DNA of 35,519 bases from Halalkalibacterium ligniniphilum (lineage in GTDB: Bacteria; Bacillota; Bacilli; Bacillales; Bacillaceae_D): assembly GCF_000334155.1 (NCBI RefSeq), contig NZ_ANNK01000058.1:1-35519 (forward strand), read 5' to 3'. The stretch's first letter is position 1; each line of letters begins with the position of its first letter. The position numbers were made by a program, and so were the translations under genes. This document shows, piece by piece, positions 16,269-25,593 of the stretch. Below the pieces are notes generated by a model that made no database searches, was not told the origin of the DNA, and saw only the letters and a program-made list of their open reading frames with translations.

Positions 16269-19200
16269 CATTTAATACGGAACAAGAACGAGCCATTTTT
16301 TCTCATAAGCCTTTTGTTGTATTGTCAGCTGGAGCAGGCTCAGGAAAAACCCGAGTTTTAACTGAACGGTACATTTATGTGTGTGAACAGAAATGGAAAG
16401 AGAAAAGCTTAGGGATTGGACATTTTGGGGCGACAGTGGATGAAATTGTGGCCATTACCTTTACTGAAAAAGCAGCAAGAGAGATGAAAGATCGGATTCG
16501 CTCACGGCTTCATGAACGAATGAACGAAGCAGTGGAGAATGGTGAAGGAGAATTAGCCGAATTTTGGCGAGTACAAAAAGAAAAGATGGACCGGGCAACA
16601 ATCCTTACGTTCCATAGCTTTTGTCAAAAATTACTCACAGAATATGCGATGGAAGCAGGCCTTCCTCCACGTATTTCGATCTTGGATGAAAAGGAGGCGA
16701 TGTTAGTCAAACGAGGCATTTTGAAGGATTTATTTCAACGTTCAAGCCTTGGCGAATCCTTCGATCTACTGCTTCAAATTTTTTCAAAAGGTCAGCTGAT
16801 TGAATCAATCGAAGCTCTCTATGGCCGGATTCGAGAGCTGTCTTCTGACCCAAAAATTTTTGCGCGCCTCAATGGGAGAGAAATGCTTGAAAAGCAAAAG
16901 GATGCTCTCCAAACACAAAAGAAACAAATGATCATGGCTTTCCATGAAAAAGCAAAGGGGTGTGTAGAGGCTTTTTCGGGACTATCTGGATTAACAAAAT
17001 CCATGCAAGACCATGTGGAGCGAATAAAAGCGTTGTATCCGTCTGTTCATCCAGACATGGGACCTGATGAATACATAGCAAAAGTGGAACAGATGATGCC
17101 GGGGCGTGGCCATAAAAGCTGGGCAGAAAAAGCTCCCCCTCTTCAAGAAATCTATGAAACTCATTGGAAGCTGTTAAAGGAACAGTGGAAGTCTTTTTCG
17201 AGTGCGACGGTCATTGCCCCTCATCTCGTACACGTTCTGGATCATTTTCTTTGCGTCCTACAGCACTTCCACCTCGAATACGAAGAACAAAAGCAACGAA
17301 GAGGAATGCTCGATTTTTCTGATCTCCAGCAAAAAGCAGTCATACTTTTGCAAAAAACGGCGATACAACAAGCTTGTCGCCTCCAGTTTCGGCACATAAT
17401 GGTTGATGAATTTCAAGATACAAACCAGCTACAAATGGAAGTGCTTCGTCATATCCAGCCTGACTACCAATTTCTTGTCGGCGATAAAAAGCAATCCATC
17501 TATCGATTTCGAGGGGCCGATGTGAGCTTGATGAGAGAGGTTGGGGAGCAAGCAAAGAAGCGTGAGGATGCTGAATACATTGAGATGAGCACCAATTACC
17601 GCACATCAAAGCCTGTTATTGATGTGATTAATTCGCTGTTTACCTCAATTATGGCATCTAAGGATGAAACTTCTGACCAAATGGATTACGTTCCATTGGT
17701 TCCAGCAAGACCAAGTGAGAAAGAAGGAGAACAACGAGTCGAGCTGATTGCGATTGAAGAAAACACTGAAGAGGAAGAGGGAAAGCAAGGGCAAGGAGAA
17801 TCAGAGATGCTTGCCAATCGACTTGTTGAAATGATGAGGAGTGGAACCCCTCGTGTTTTTACAGAGTGGGGTTGGCAGCGACCACGGTGGCAGGATATGG
17901 CGATTTTAATTCCGGCTCGTACTCATCTGCTTCAGCTTGAACGAGCATTAACAGAGAAAGGAATCCCATACATTGTCTATGGTGGAGTTGGCTTTTACGA
18001 ACGTCAAGAAATAACCGATTTCCTTTCCATTTTGCAATGGCTGAATCGCCCGTTTGAATCATTGTACCTTTTTTCACTCTTACGCGGTCCCCTTTTTGGA
18101 TTAACGCTAGATGATTTACTTGGGGTGCAGCTGCAGCTTCAGGAGCAGCAGACGCTACCAGACTATGTACTGAAGGGGGATTATGCTCACAATGAACAAT
18201 TGTCTTTAAAGGTCAAAAAGGCCTTTGATAAAATCAATCAGTGGCTTGAGCAATGGGTACCATTCAGAGCACAACCGACACTTTCAAGCCATTTACATTT
18301 ACTTTTTGAAGCAAGTGGGTTAAAAACAGCGTTACTTCTTCAGCATAATGGCGTGCAAAAAGTAAAAAATGTAGAGAAGCTCATTCGTGAAATCGTGTCA
18401 TGGCGAATGTTAGTACTTGAGGATATTCTAGAAAAATTGGAACAATTAAAGACTCTTGTCTCTCAAGAAGGCGAAGCAGAAATCGAATTAGAGGAAGGGG
18501 ACGCCGTTCATATCATGACCATTCATGCATCAAAGGGGCTGGAATTTCCAATTGTTTGTTTGCCACAGCTTGGTCGGCGTCCTCGCTCTGACAAAGGAAA
18601 AGTTCGCTTTGATCTAAACCAAGGAATTGTTTTGCAGTATGAATATGAGGAAGAAGAGGAAGAAAGCCCAAAAAAGTATGAGTCACCAGGTTATGCTCTT
18701 GTGAAAGCGCAAGGGGAGGAAGAGGCGTTAGCAGAAACGAAACGACTTTTTTACGTAGCGACAACAAGAGCAAAAGACTATTTGTTGATGATTGGGACCA
18801 AATCTTCGTCTCGTCATTCTTGGCTAAGCTTTATTGAAGAAGCGCGAGACGAAAATCCATTTTTGGAAACGGCTATGCTTAATACAGCACATGTGGATGA
18901 ACAGAACCCTTGGCAACAAGAAGAGCAAACTCACTCCCTTCCACCTGTTATGGCCCGTTCTCCCAAAATTGAACGGTTTTCTGTTTCTGAATTGATGACA
19001 TTTATGAAGAGCCCCACTTTATATTATGAAACGTATGTGCTAGGCATTCATTCATTGTTTCAAGCAAATGGAGAAACATCGAAAGCTAGTCCAGTTCAAC
19101 CGAGCACACTCGGGACGCTGGTACACCGTGCGTGTGAACTGCGAGATTATGGGTTTACAACAGAAGAAGCGATTGAGGAAGCTATTGCATCTAGTGAACA

Positions 19201-19663
19201 AGAGTTGGAAGAAAAGGCATATCGGGATGAAATGATCGAATTAATGGAGAACTATCATGATGGCATCATTGCTGAGTTAGGTGAGCCTGTGGCAAATGAA
19301 TGGTCATTTTCAGTTGAAGTTGAAGGTGCTGAGATTGTAGGAGAAATTGATAAAATCGTTCGGAAAGATGAAAAAGCCCATTTGATTGATTTTAAAACCA
19401 ATCAAATTTGGAGATCAGGGAAAGAGCTTTTTTCATACTATGAGCCTCAGCTTTATTTGTATAAGCTTGCTTATGAACAGGAAACAGGTGAAGCTGTCGG
19501 GTCCCTCTGTCTGTATGTTTTAAGAGATAAAAAGGAGCCGCTTCATATTTTGCCCCAAGAAAAAGGAGCAGAGGAAGAGGTTCGTGAGGCGATTCGAAAG
19601 CTTGTCCACTTACGGCAAACGAATGCTAACCGAAGCGAGTATGAACAAATAGAAAGAAAATGA
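16259..19663 (+). CDS. AddA-like UvrD-type helicase with C-terminal nuclease domain
   Basis: Superfamily 1 DNA helicase of 1134 residues, about 100 shorter than typical AddA. It starts at GTG 16259 behind AAAGGAGC, inside the end of the upstream gene. Helicase motifs appear in order: SAGAGSGKTRVL (Walker A, residues 23-34), ITFTEKAAREMKDRIR, TFHSFCQKLL, RHIMVDEFQDTNQ (Walker B), LVGDKKQSIYRFRGAD, YGGVGFYERQEITDFL, MTIHASKGLEFPIV and FYVATTRAKDYLL. The C-terminus has a RecB-type nuclease: LGTLVHRACE, EIVGEIDKIVRKD and LIDFKTNQ, with all catalytic residues. It overlaps the AddB-like gene by 10 bases. Together they look like an active two-nuclease resection complex, though diverged from the textbook Bacillus AddAB. 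Confidence 0.8.
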   Translation: MGLTFNTEQERAIFSHKPFVVLSAGAGSGKTRVLTERYIYVCEQKWKEKSLGIGHFGATVDEIVAITFTEKAAREMKDRIRSRLHERMNEAVENGEGELAEFWRVQKEKMDRATILTFHSFCQKLLTEYAMEAGLPPRISILDEKEAMLVKRGILKDLFQRSSLGESFDLLLQIFSKGQLIESIEALYGRIRELSSDPKIFARLNGREMLEKQKDALQTQKKQMIMAFHEKAKGCVEAFSGLSGLTKSMQDHVERIKALYPSVHPDMGPDEYIAKVEQMMPGRGHKSWAEKAPPLQEIYETHWKLLKEQWKSFSSATVIAPHLVHVLDHFLCVLQHFHLEYEEQKQRRGMLDFSDLQQKAVILLQKTAIQQACRLQFRHIMVDEFQDTNQLQMEVLRHIQPDYQFLVGDKKQSIYRFRGADVSLMREVGEQAKKREDAEYIEMSTNYRTSKPVIDVINSLFTSIMASKDETSDQMDYVPLVPARPSEKEGEQRVELIAIEENTEEEEGKQGQGESEMLANRLVEMMRSGTPRVFTEWGWQRPRWQDMAILIPARTHLLQLERALTEKGIPYIVYGGVGFYERQEITDFLSILQWLNRPFESLYLFSLLRGPLFGLTLDDLLGVQLQLQEQQTLPDYVLKGDYAHNEQLSLKVKKAFDKINQWLEQWVPFRAQPTLSSHLHLLFEASGLKTALLLQHNGVQKVKNVEKLIREIVSWRMLVLEDILEKLEQLKTLVSQEGEAEIELEEGDAVHIMTIHASKGLEFPIVCLPQLGRRPRSDKGKVRFDLNQGIVLQYEYEEEEEESPKKYESPGYALVKAQGEEEALAETKRLFYVATTRAKDYLLMIGTKSSSRHSWLSFIEEARDENPFLETAMLNTAHVDEQNPWQQEEQTHSLPPVMARSPKIERFSVSELMTFMKSPTLYYETYVLGIHSLFQANGETSKASPVQPSTLGTLVHRACELRDYGFTTEEAIEEAIASSEQELEEKAYRDEMIELMENYHDGIIAELGEPVANEWSFSVEVEGAEIVGEIDKIVRKDEKAHLIDFKTNQIWRSGKELFSYYEPQLYLYKLAYEQETGEAVGSLCLYVLRDKKEPLHILPQEKGAEEEVREAIRKLVHLRQTNANRSEYEQIERK

Positions 19664-19674
19664 GGTAGATTCTT

Positions 19675-20490
19675 ATGTTGGACAAGTATAAGCTCGTCAT
19701 CTTTGATTTGGATGGGACACTGTATGAAGGAACGGAGCATTTTGACTTTTATGCAGAGCATTTAATGAAAAAGGTGAACAGGGAAAAGCGAGCGGCATTT
19801 AAAGATGATTACGAAAAAATGAAAGCTGGTCAGCATACAGTGCAAATCGGCAAAGGATACGACATGCAAAGGGATGTGATTTTAACCGTCGATCCAATGT
19901 CTTTACTCGTTACAGATGCACAGGATTGGACGGGAAAAGCTTGGAGTCAGGAGGCAAGAGAGTCCACTTATTCAGATGCGGTTGTCTTTGATTTTGAAAA
20001 AATCATTGCGATTGGTGACGGCTGGTGGCTTCCCTTTGTTACAGCAAAGCATTATGGTGTCATTGATTGTTACTCTAGCTATTTGGCAACCAAAGCGTAT
20101 ATGGTGACGGACGCTTTTCAATTAACACCCCTCCCTGGTTTAAAAGAAGGGCTTCTCTTTTTGAAGGAAAAAACAAACATCGTATTACTGACAAATAGTG
20201 ACCGCGAAGACGTACAGCGCTTATTAAAAGAGCTTCATCTAACAGGTGTTTTTGAGCACATCATCACGTCTGCGAAAAAACCTTCGCGCACGAAAGACCT
20301 TTTTGAACAGTTGCTGTCTTTGTATAAAGCGAATCCGAAAGAGAGTGTTTCAATTGGAGATAATTTTTTGAATGAGATTGCACCAGCCCTTAGTCTAGGA
20401 ATGAATGGTATTTATATTACACCAGTAAGAGAAACAAGCTATACTGATGAAAAACTAACAATTGTAAAAAGTATTATCAATTGTTTTTAA
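19675..20490 (+). CDS. HAD-superfamily hydrolase
   Basis: A 271-residue phosphatase-like protein. HAD motif I is IFDLDGTLY, with Asp11 as the nucleophile and Asp13 as the acid/base. Motif II is VLLTNSD with Thr and Ser. Motif IV is SIGDNFLNEI, with a Lys of motif III probably in SAKKPSR. The inserted cap region (residues about 20-145) is large and has unusual aromatic clusters such as GDGWWLPFV. The substrate is unknown. Its TGAGGT ribosome binding site overlaps the addA-like stop codon, so it is likely translated from the same message. The order acetyltransferase, AddB-like, AddA-like, HAD suggests a four-gene operon. Confidence 0.8.
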   Translation: MLDKYKLVIFDLDGTLYEGTEHFDFYAEHLMKKVNREKRAAFKDDYEKMKAGQHTVQIGKGYDMQRDVILTVDPMSLLVTDAQDWTGKAWSQEARESTYSDAVVFDFEKIIAIGDGWWLPFVTAKHYGVIDCYSSYLATKAYMVTDAFQLTPLPGLKEGLLFLKEKTNIVLLTNSDREDVQRLLKELHLTGVFEHIITSAKKPSRTKDLFEQLLSLYKANPKESVSIGDNFLNEIAPALSLGMNGIYITPVRETSYTDEKLTIVKSIINCF

Positions 20491-20524
20491 GGCACAGAAA
20501 CCTACATGAGCGGCTCGCTCTTCC

Positions 20525-20647
20525 CACTGGGATGAAAATGAGTTCGTCTGGTTATACTGTACACCATTTCAATGAAGGCGGTGTGAGCGGAAGTGCTTCA
20601 TTGTTTCACCAACTTGTACTGAAGCTCCGTCCCCTTATCACAGAAAA
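20525..20647. repeat. Dispersed intergenic repeat, family B, copy 1
   Basis: A 123-base element beginning CACTGGGATGAAAATGAGTT and ending CTTATCACAGAAAA. It shares long identical blocks with 30095-30210, in the same orientation: CACTGGGATGAAAATGAGTT, CCATTTCAATGA, GGTGTGAGCGGAAGTG, TTCATTGTTTCACCAAC and TGAAGCTCCGTCCCCTT. It has no open frame of note, no clear terminal inverted repeat and no obvious target duplication. It occupies the gap before the PAS-GGDEF-EAL gene. Confidence 0.8.
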
Positions 20648-20742
20648 GGAGTGAGGCGATACGACAGTGAATGATAAGTTATGGTAAAATCAAACGAACG
20701 ATGTAGCAATTCAAATTCTGATGAAAAGAGAGCGCGAAAGCT

Positions 20743-22443
20743 ATGAACGATTCTGAGTTTGAAAAACGGTTATCTGATTGGGAGCAACAATATCATTCGT
20801 TGTTTTACGATAACACCAATGCTGTATTCGTATTGAATAAAGCTGGTCAGTTTACAAGAGTCAATCCCGGGATGCTTTCAATGACAAAATATGATGAAAA
20901 AAAGTTATTGAGCATGAGCATTTTAGATCTTGTAGAGAAAAAGAGTAAGCAAGAGGCTGCAGGCGTTCTTAACGCTGCCATGGGCGGAGTAACCAAAACG
21001 TTCGAAAGTCAAATTCGCTGTGAAAATGGAGAGGGGTTGTTTTTCCACGTAACCCTCATACCGAAGCGTCATGATCAAATGGTCAATGGAGTTATCGGTA
21101 TAGCTCAAAATATAACAGAACGTCGAATGGCTGAGCGAGAAATGACGCGATTGGCAAATGAGGATGGAAAAACCAGATTGCCAAATGAACGGATGGCGCG
21201 TGAACAGATAGAACGTGCTGTTGGGAAAATGAATCAAGGTGACCAATGGAAAGTAGCGGTGCTCCTAGTAGATTTAGATCGCTTTAAGCATGTTAATGAT
21301 ACGTTAGGTCATTTATATGGAGATTGGGCATTAAAAACAATAGGAGAGCGCATAAAAATGGCGCTCGAAAAAGAGCAATTTCTTGGGAAAATGGAAGGCG
21401 ACAAGTTTTTGATCTTGCTTCCTACAATTGTGGAAGGGGACGTTGCAATAGAAGTAGGAAAACGGATTCAGGAACAGATCAAAAAGCCCCTTTTCATTGA
21501 TGGATATGAGTTTTCAGTTACCGCGTGTATTGGGATTGCCTTATACCCTGACAATGGAAATGGAACAGACGCATTGTTAAAAGCTGCAGATGCGGCGCTG
21601 TACCGTGCAAAATCTTCTGGTAGTGATACATATAAGCTATATGCAGATGATATGAAACGCAAGTTATATGAATGGTTTTATATGGAGAATGCTTTACGAA
21701 AAGCCATTCAACGAGGTGAATTTGAGCTTTACTTCCAACCACAATTTCATTTAGAAACGGCTACATTAAGTGGGGAAGAGGTGCTTGTTCGATGGCGCCA
21801 TCCGCAATTAGGTCTATTAAGCCCAAGTGCATTTATTTCTATCGCTGAAGAAACGGGTCTCATTCTTCCGCTAGGAGAGTGGGTGTTACGGGAAGCGTGC
21901 AAACAGAAACGTATTTTTTTAGATAAAGGGTTTCCAGCTGTACCGATTTCTATTAATTTATCTTTACGGCAATTTTTACAGCAAAATATTGTAGAGGTAA
22001 TTGAATCAATATTGGAAGAAACGGGCTTATCTTCTTCTATGCTAGAAATTGAAATAACAGAAAGTGTAACCATCGATCTTGAAAGAACCCTTCATGTGCT
22101 ATCCCGCTTGAAAGAGATAGGGATACGAATCAGCTTAGATGACTTTGGTACAGGCTATAGTTCCCTTCAATACCTTAGCCAGCTTCCGATTCATAAGCTT
22201 AAAATCGATCAATCATTTGTGCGCAGCTTAGAAAATGGAAATAATAGCAAGGCGATTATCTCGATGATTATCAATCTTGGGCACCTGCTAAAGCTTACCG
22301 TTATTGCGGAAGGTGTGGAGCATGAAGAACAGCTTGCGTTTTTAAGAGAGCAAGGCTGTGATACTGGCCAGGGCTATTACTATTCAAAGCCCCTGACAAC
22401 CTCCGAATACATAGCGTTTCTTAAAAGCATTGGGAACCAGTGA
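20743..22443 (+). CDS. PAS - degenerate GGDEF - EAL protein (probable c-di-GMP phosphodiesterase)
   Basis: A 566-residue cytoplasmic protein with no membrane segments. Residues about 12-130 form a PAS sensor domain ending in the usual IGIAQNITERR. Residues about 155-300 form a GGDEF domain whose signature is degenerate: KMEGDKFLIL, giving EGDKF instead of GGDEF, with the catalytic Glu replaced by Lys, so cyclase activity is unlikely. Residues about 320-560 form an EAL domain with intact EVLVRWRHP, INLSLRQF, EIEITES, DDFGTGYSSL, KIDQSFV and EGVE, so c-di-GMP hydrolysis is expected. The ribosome binding site is weak (AAAGAGAG). The GGDEF remnant may bind GTP and regulate the EAL domain, as known for some composite enzymes. 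Confidence 0.92.
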   Translation: MNDSEFEKRLSDWEQQYHSLFYDNTNAVFVLNKAGQFTRVNPGMLSMTKYDEKKLLSMSILDLVEKKSKQEAAGVLNAAMGGVTKTFESQIRCENGEGLFFHVTLIPKRHDQMVNGVIGIAQNITERRMAEREMTRLANEDGKTRLPNERMAREQIERAVGKMNQGDQWKVAVLLVDLDRFKHVNDTLGHLYGDWALKTIGERIKMALEKEQFLGKMEGDKFLILLPTIVEGDVAIEVGKRIQEQIKKPLFIDGYEFSVTACIGIALYPDNGNGTDALLKAADAALYRAKSSGSDTYKLYADDMKRKLYEWFYMENALRKAIQRGEFELYFQPQFHLETATLSGEEVLVRWRHPQLGLLSPSAFISIAEETGLILPLGEWVLREACKQKRIFLDKGFPAVPISINLSLRQFLQQNIVEVIESILEETGLSSSMLEIEITESVTIDLERTLHVLSRLKEIGIRISLDDFGTGYSSLQYLSQLPIHKLKIDQSFVRSLENGNNSKAIISMIINLGHLLKLTVIAEGVEHEEQLAFLREQGCDTGQGYYYSKPLTTSEYIAFLKSIGNQ

Positions 22444-22564
22444 TTTTCTAGAACTTTTGAATAATTTTAATGGCAGGAATCGAAAAAATCTAATGAGTAG
22501 GAAGACATGTTTTAAAAACAATGACATAATGAACCATGAATGATCCAATTTTTCTATGAAGAAA

Positions 22565-22594
22565 TGCTTATTTACTTAAAAATTATGCTATGAT
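22565..22594 (+). promoter_or_regulatory. Extended -10 promoter before cheA
   Basis: TGCTATGAT (22586-22594) is an extended -10 of the TGnTATAAT type; the -35 candidate TGCTTA at 22565 is weak. It lies 88 bases before the cheA start and does not resemble the SigD motif usual for motility genes. Confidence 0.5.
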
Positions 22595-22681
22595 GTAAGA
22601 GATGTTACTAGTTGAAGATTTAGGTAAAAATAATCAAACGTGCTCCTTTCGGTTTATCACGATATCGAGGTGAAAAAGGTC

Positions 22682-24721
22682 TTGATTAATTCTGAGTATT
22701 TAGACGTATTTATTGATGAAAGCCAAGAGCATTTACAAGCAATTAATGATAATTTATTAAAGCTTGAAAATGAACCAGATGATTTATCGATTGTTGGTGA
22801 GATCTTTCGTTCTGCCCATACACTTAAAGGGATGGCAGCAACGATGGGCTTTGAAGACCTCGCTCACTTAACACATAACATGGAAAATGTACTTGACTTA
22901 ATAAGAAATCATAAGCTTCAGGCAACGAGTGCTGTACTGGATGGGGTGTTCGCGGCGGTAGATGACCTAGAAGCAATGGTTGTTGACATTTCAAGCGGTG
23001 GCGATGGTAAAAGGGATGTCACAGATGCTGTAAGAATGTTGGAGCTTATTGAAAAAGGGGAGTCAGAAGTTGCTGCGACGGTTGCTGTAGAAGAAATCGC
23101 AGAAAAACCTCAATCATCCAACGAAAACTTTGAGGAAAATTATGACGAGTTTGAATTAACCGTTCTACAGCAGTCTCAAGAACAAGGATACATGGCTTAT
23201 CAAATTAAGGTGTCGCTTGACGAGAATGCGATGCTAAAGGCTGCCCGTGTTTTTATGGTTTTTGAAGTATTAGAACAAGTCGGTGAAGTGATTAAATCAA
23301 ATCCTCCCGCTGAACAGTTAGAAGAAGAGAAATTTGATCAAAGCTTTCTTGTTACGGTTTTGTCGAAAAAAGATGCCGAGGAAATCAAGCAGCGAATTTT
23401 AAAAGTTTCAGAGATTGTCGAGGTAATCGTTCAACCGATAGATGTACAAAAGCTTGGGTCGAAAGAAAAGCAAGCAGTGGAAGAACGAGAAACAGATCCA
23501 AATTCAGATGAAGCAAAACAAAATGTAGTGAAAAAAGAAAATGGAACCGGGACACAAAAAAAGGCGACAGAAGCGAATAAAACGATTCGTGTGAATATTG
23601 AACGTTTGGATGTATTGATGAATTTGTTTGAGGAGCTCGTTATCGACCGGGGCCGTTTAGAGCAAATTGCAAGCGAGTTAAAAAATAGTGAATTGAACGA
23701 AACGGTGGAACGCATGTCTAGAATTTCAGGTGATTTGCAAGAAATTATCTTGAACATGCGAATGATGCCAGTCGAGCAAGTTTTCAATCGTTTTCCACGT
23801 ATGGTTCGAAGCCTCTCCAAGGATTTGAAGAAAAAGGTGAATCTCGAGATCATTGGTGCGGAGACGGAGCTTGATCGTACGATTATCGACGAAATTGGCG
23901 ATCCTCTTGTTCACTTAATACGCAATTCGATTGACCATGGAATTGAAACGCCAGAGAAGCGTCGTCAGCTCGGGAAGCCTGAAGAAGGCACAGTCATTTT
24001 AAAGGCATTTCATAGTGGAAACAATGTATTTATTGAAATTGAAGACGATGGTGCCGGTATCAATCGGGATAAAGTATTGGAAAAGGCTATCTCTAATGGA
24101 ATTGTAACAGAAGAAGACGCTGCAAAACTGAGCGATCAGCAAGTGTTCAGCCTATTATTTGCCTCTGGTTTTAGCACAGCTGATAAAATAACGGATGTGT
24201 CTGGTCGCGGGGTCGGATTAGATGTGGTTCGAAACACATTCGAATCGTTAGGCGGTGTTGTTTCTGTAAATTCAACACTTGGACAAGGTTCGGTATTCTC
24301 GATACAGCTTCCGTTAACATTATCAATCATCGATGTTATGTTGGTTGAAGTTCAAGATGAAAAATATGCGATTCCATTATCATCCATCGTTGAGACGGCG
24401 ATTGTTTCTAAAGATGATGTATACAGTGCACATAACCAAAAAGTGATTGATTTCCGCGGAAAAGTGGTACCGCTCGTCTTTTTACGAGATATTTTTGAGG
24501 TGCCAGGTGGAGAGGTCGAAGAAGACTTTTACTCCCTTGTTATTATCCATAAAGGTGAAAAAGTCGCTGGGCTCGTTGTCGACTCCCTTATTGGCCAGCA
24601 TGACATTGTATTAAAGTCGCTAGGTAATTACTTAACTGAAGTGTTTGCCATCTCTGGAGCGACCATTTTAGGAAATGGACAAGTAGCGCTAATCGTCGAT
24701 ACGAATGCACTGATTAAGTAA
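22682..24721 (+). CDS. cheA: Chemotaxis histidine kinase CheA
   Basis: The sensor kinase core of a chemosensory array, 679 residues from a TTG start at 22682 (GAGGTGA upstream; the longer frame from 22640 has no ribosome binding site). Domains in order: P1 phosphotransfer with His46 in RSAHTLKGMAATMGF; a P2-like region to about 265; an acidic/lysine linker; P3 dimerisation near 310-380; P4 ATPase with N box HLIRNSIDHGIE, DDGAGIN and GRGVGLDVV; P5 CheW-like tail from about 545. All catalytic motifs are intact. It heads a three-gene unit with cheW and cheY. No flagellar genes flank it here, unlike the fla/che operon of B. subtilis. Confidence 0.95.
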   Translation: MINSEYLDVFIDESQEHLQAINDNLLKLENEPDDLSIVGEIFRSAHTLKGMAATMGFEDLAHLTHNMENVLDLIRNHKLQATSAVLDGVFAAVDDLEAMVVDISSGGDGKRDVTDAVRMLELIEKGESEVAATVAVEEIAEKPQSSNENFEENYDEFELTVLQQSQEQGYMAYQIKVSLDENAMLKAARVFMVFEVLEQVGEVIKSNPPAEQLEEEKFDQSFLVTVLSKKDAEEIKQRILKVSEIVEVIVQPIDVQKLGSKEKQAVEERETDPNSDEAKQNVVKKENGTGTQKKATEANKTIRVNIERLDVLMNLFEELVIDRGRLEQIASELKNSELNETVERMSRISGDLQEIILNMRMMPVEQVFNRFPRMVRSLSKDLKKKVNLEIIGAETELDRTIIDEIGDPLVHLIRNSIDHGIETPEKRRQLGKPEEGTVILKAFHSGNNVFIEIEDDGAGINRDKVLEKAISNGIVTEEDAAKLSDQQVFSLLFASGFSTADKITDVSGRGVGLDVVRNTFESLGGVVSVNSTLGQGSVFSIQLPLTLSIIDVMLVEVQDEKYAIPLSSIVETAIVSKDDVYSAHNQKVIDFRGKVVPLVFLRDIFEVPGGEVEEDFYSLVIIHKGEKVAGLVVDSLIGQHDIVLKSLGNYLTEVFAISGATILGNGQVALIVDTNALIK

Positions 24722-24744
24722 CCAATGACAGGAGGCCGAAGACG

Positions 24745-25191
24745 TTGTCGAGTGAAACTGTAACAATGAAGAATTTAAAAGTCATTGTTTTTCAATTAAA
24801 GGATGAAGAATATGCGATCGAGGTTGACTATGTTCAATCGATCGAACGAATGCAGCCTGTGACGCGAATTCCTGGAACACCGTCCTTTGTCACTGGAGTT
24901 ATGAATTTGCGCGGTGTCATCACGCCGATTATCAATTTAAGAAAGCGTTTTGAAATTGAGGAAAAGGAATATGACGAAGCGACAAGAATTCTAGTGATTT
25001 CTACAGAGAATCTAGAAATTGGTTTTATCGTTGACGGAGCGAATGATGTCATTGATATTCCAACTGAAAAGATCGAGCCTACACCTGAAGTGGTGGGTGG
25101 TGTTGAAGCGGAATATCTTCGTGGAGTCGTAAAGCTAGACAATCGTTTGTTTACATTATTAAACTTAGAAAAAGTGATTCAGAAGTCTTAG
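24745..25191 (+). CDS. cheW: Chemotaxis coupling protein CheW
   Basis: Adaptor that joins CheA to chemoreceptors. The 148 residues form one CheW beta-barrel domain: VIVFQLKDEEYAIEVDYVQSI, VTRIPGTPSFVTGVMNLRG, ITPIINLRKRF, and GVVKLDNRLFTLLNLEKV. It starts at TTG 24745 behind GGAGGC, 23 bases after cheA, and cheY follows 26 bases later. The conserved arginine in MNLRGVITPI that contacts CheA and receptor is present. Confidence 0.95.
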   Translation: MSSETVTMKNLKVIVFQLKDEEYAIEVDYVQSIERMQPVTRIPGTPSFVTGVMNLRGVITPIINLRKRFEIEEKEYDEATRILVISTENLEIGFIVDGANDVIDIPTEKIEPTPEVVGGVEAEYLRGVVKLDNRLFTLLNLEKVIQKS

Positions 25192-25217
25192 ATTTTGAGA
25201 AAGGTTGGGAATAAACA

Positions 25218-25577
25218 ATGGCATCTGTATTAATAGTCGATGACGCAGCATTTATGCGTATGATGATTAAAGATATTTTATCAAAAAACAATTTTGAAAT
25301 TGCAGGGGAAGCAGCAAACGGTGCTGAGGCTGTTGATTTGTATAAGGATCTAAAGCCTGACCTTGTTACGATGGATATTACTATGCCTGAAAAAGATGGC
25401 ATCCAAGCTTTGAAAGAAATCAAGGCAATTGATGCAAATGCAAAAGTGATTATGTGCTCTGCAATGGGTCAGCAAGCAATGGTTATTGATGCGATTCAAT
25501 CTGGAGCAAAAGATTTTATTGTGAAGCCTTTCCAAGCTGATCGTGTACTTGAAGCAATCAATAAAGTATTAAGCTAA
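25218..25577 (+). CDS. cheY: Chemotaxis response regulator CheY
   Basis: Single receiver domain of 119 residues, phosphorylated by CheA. The acidic pair is Asp8/Asp9 in LIVDDAAFMR, the phosphate acceptor is Asp53 in VTMDITMPEKDG, the switch Ser is in IMCSAMGQQ, and the conserved lysine is in FIVKPF. The GQQAMV and IVKPFQ segments are characteristic of CheY rather than DNA-binding regulators, and there is no output domain. It is the last gene of cheA-cheW-cheY and is followed by a terminator. Its output could be the flagellar switch or another partner. Confidence 0.93.
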   Translation: MASVLIVDDAAFMRMMIKDILSKNNFEIAGEAANGAEAVDLYKDLKPDLVTMDITMPEKDGIQALKEIKAIDANAKVIMCSAMGQQAMVIDAIQSGAKDFIVKPFQADRVLEAINKVLS

Positions 25578-25593
25578 TCAGAATTATTTTTAT

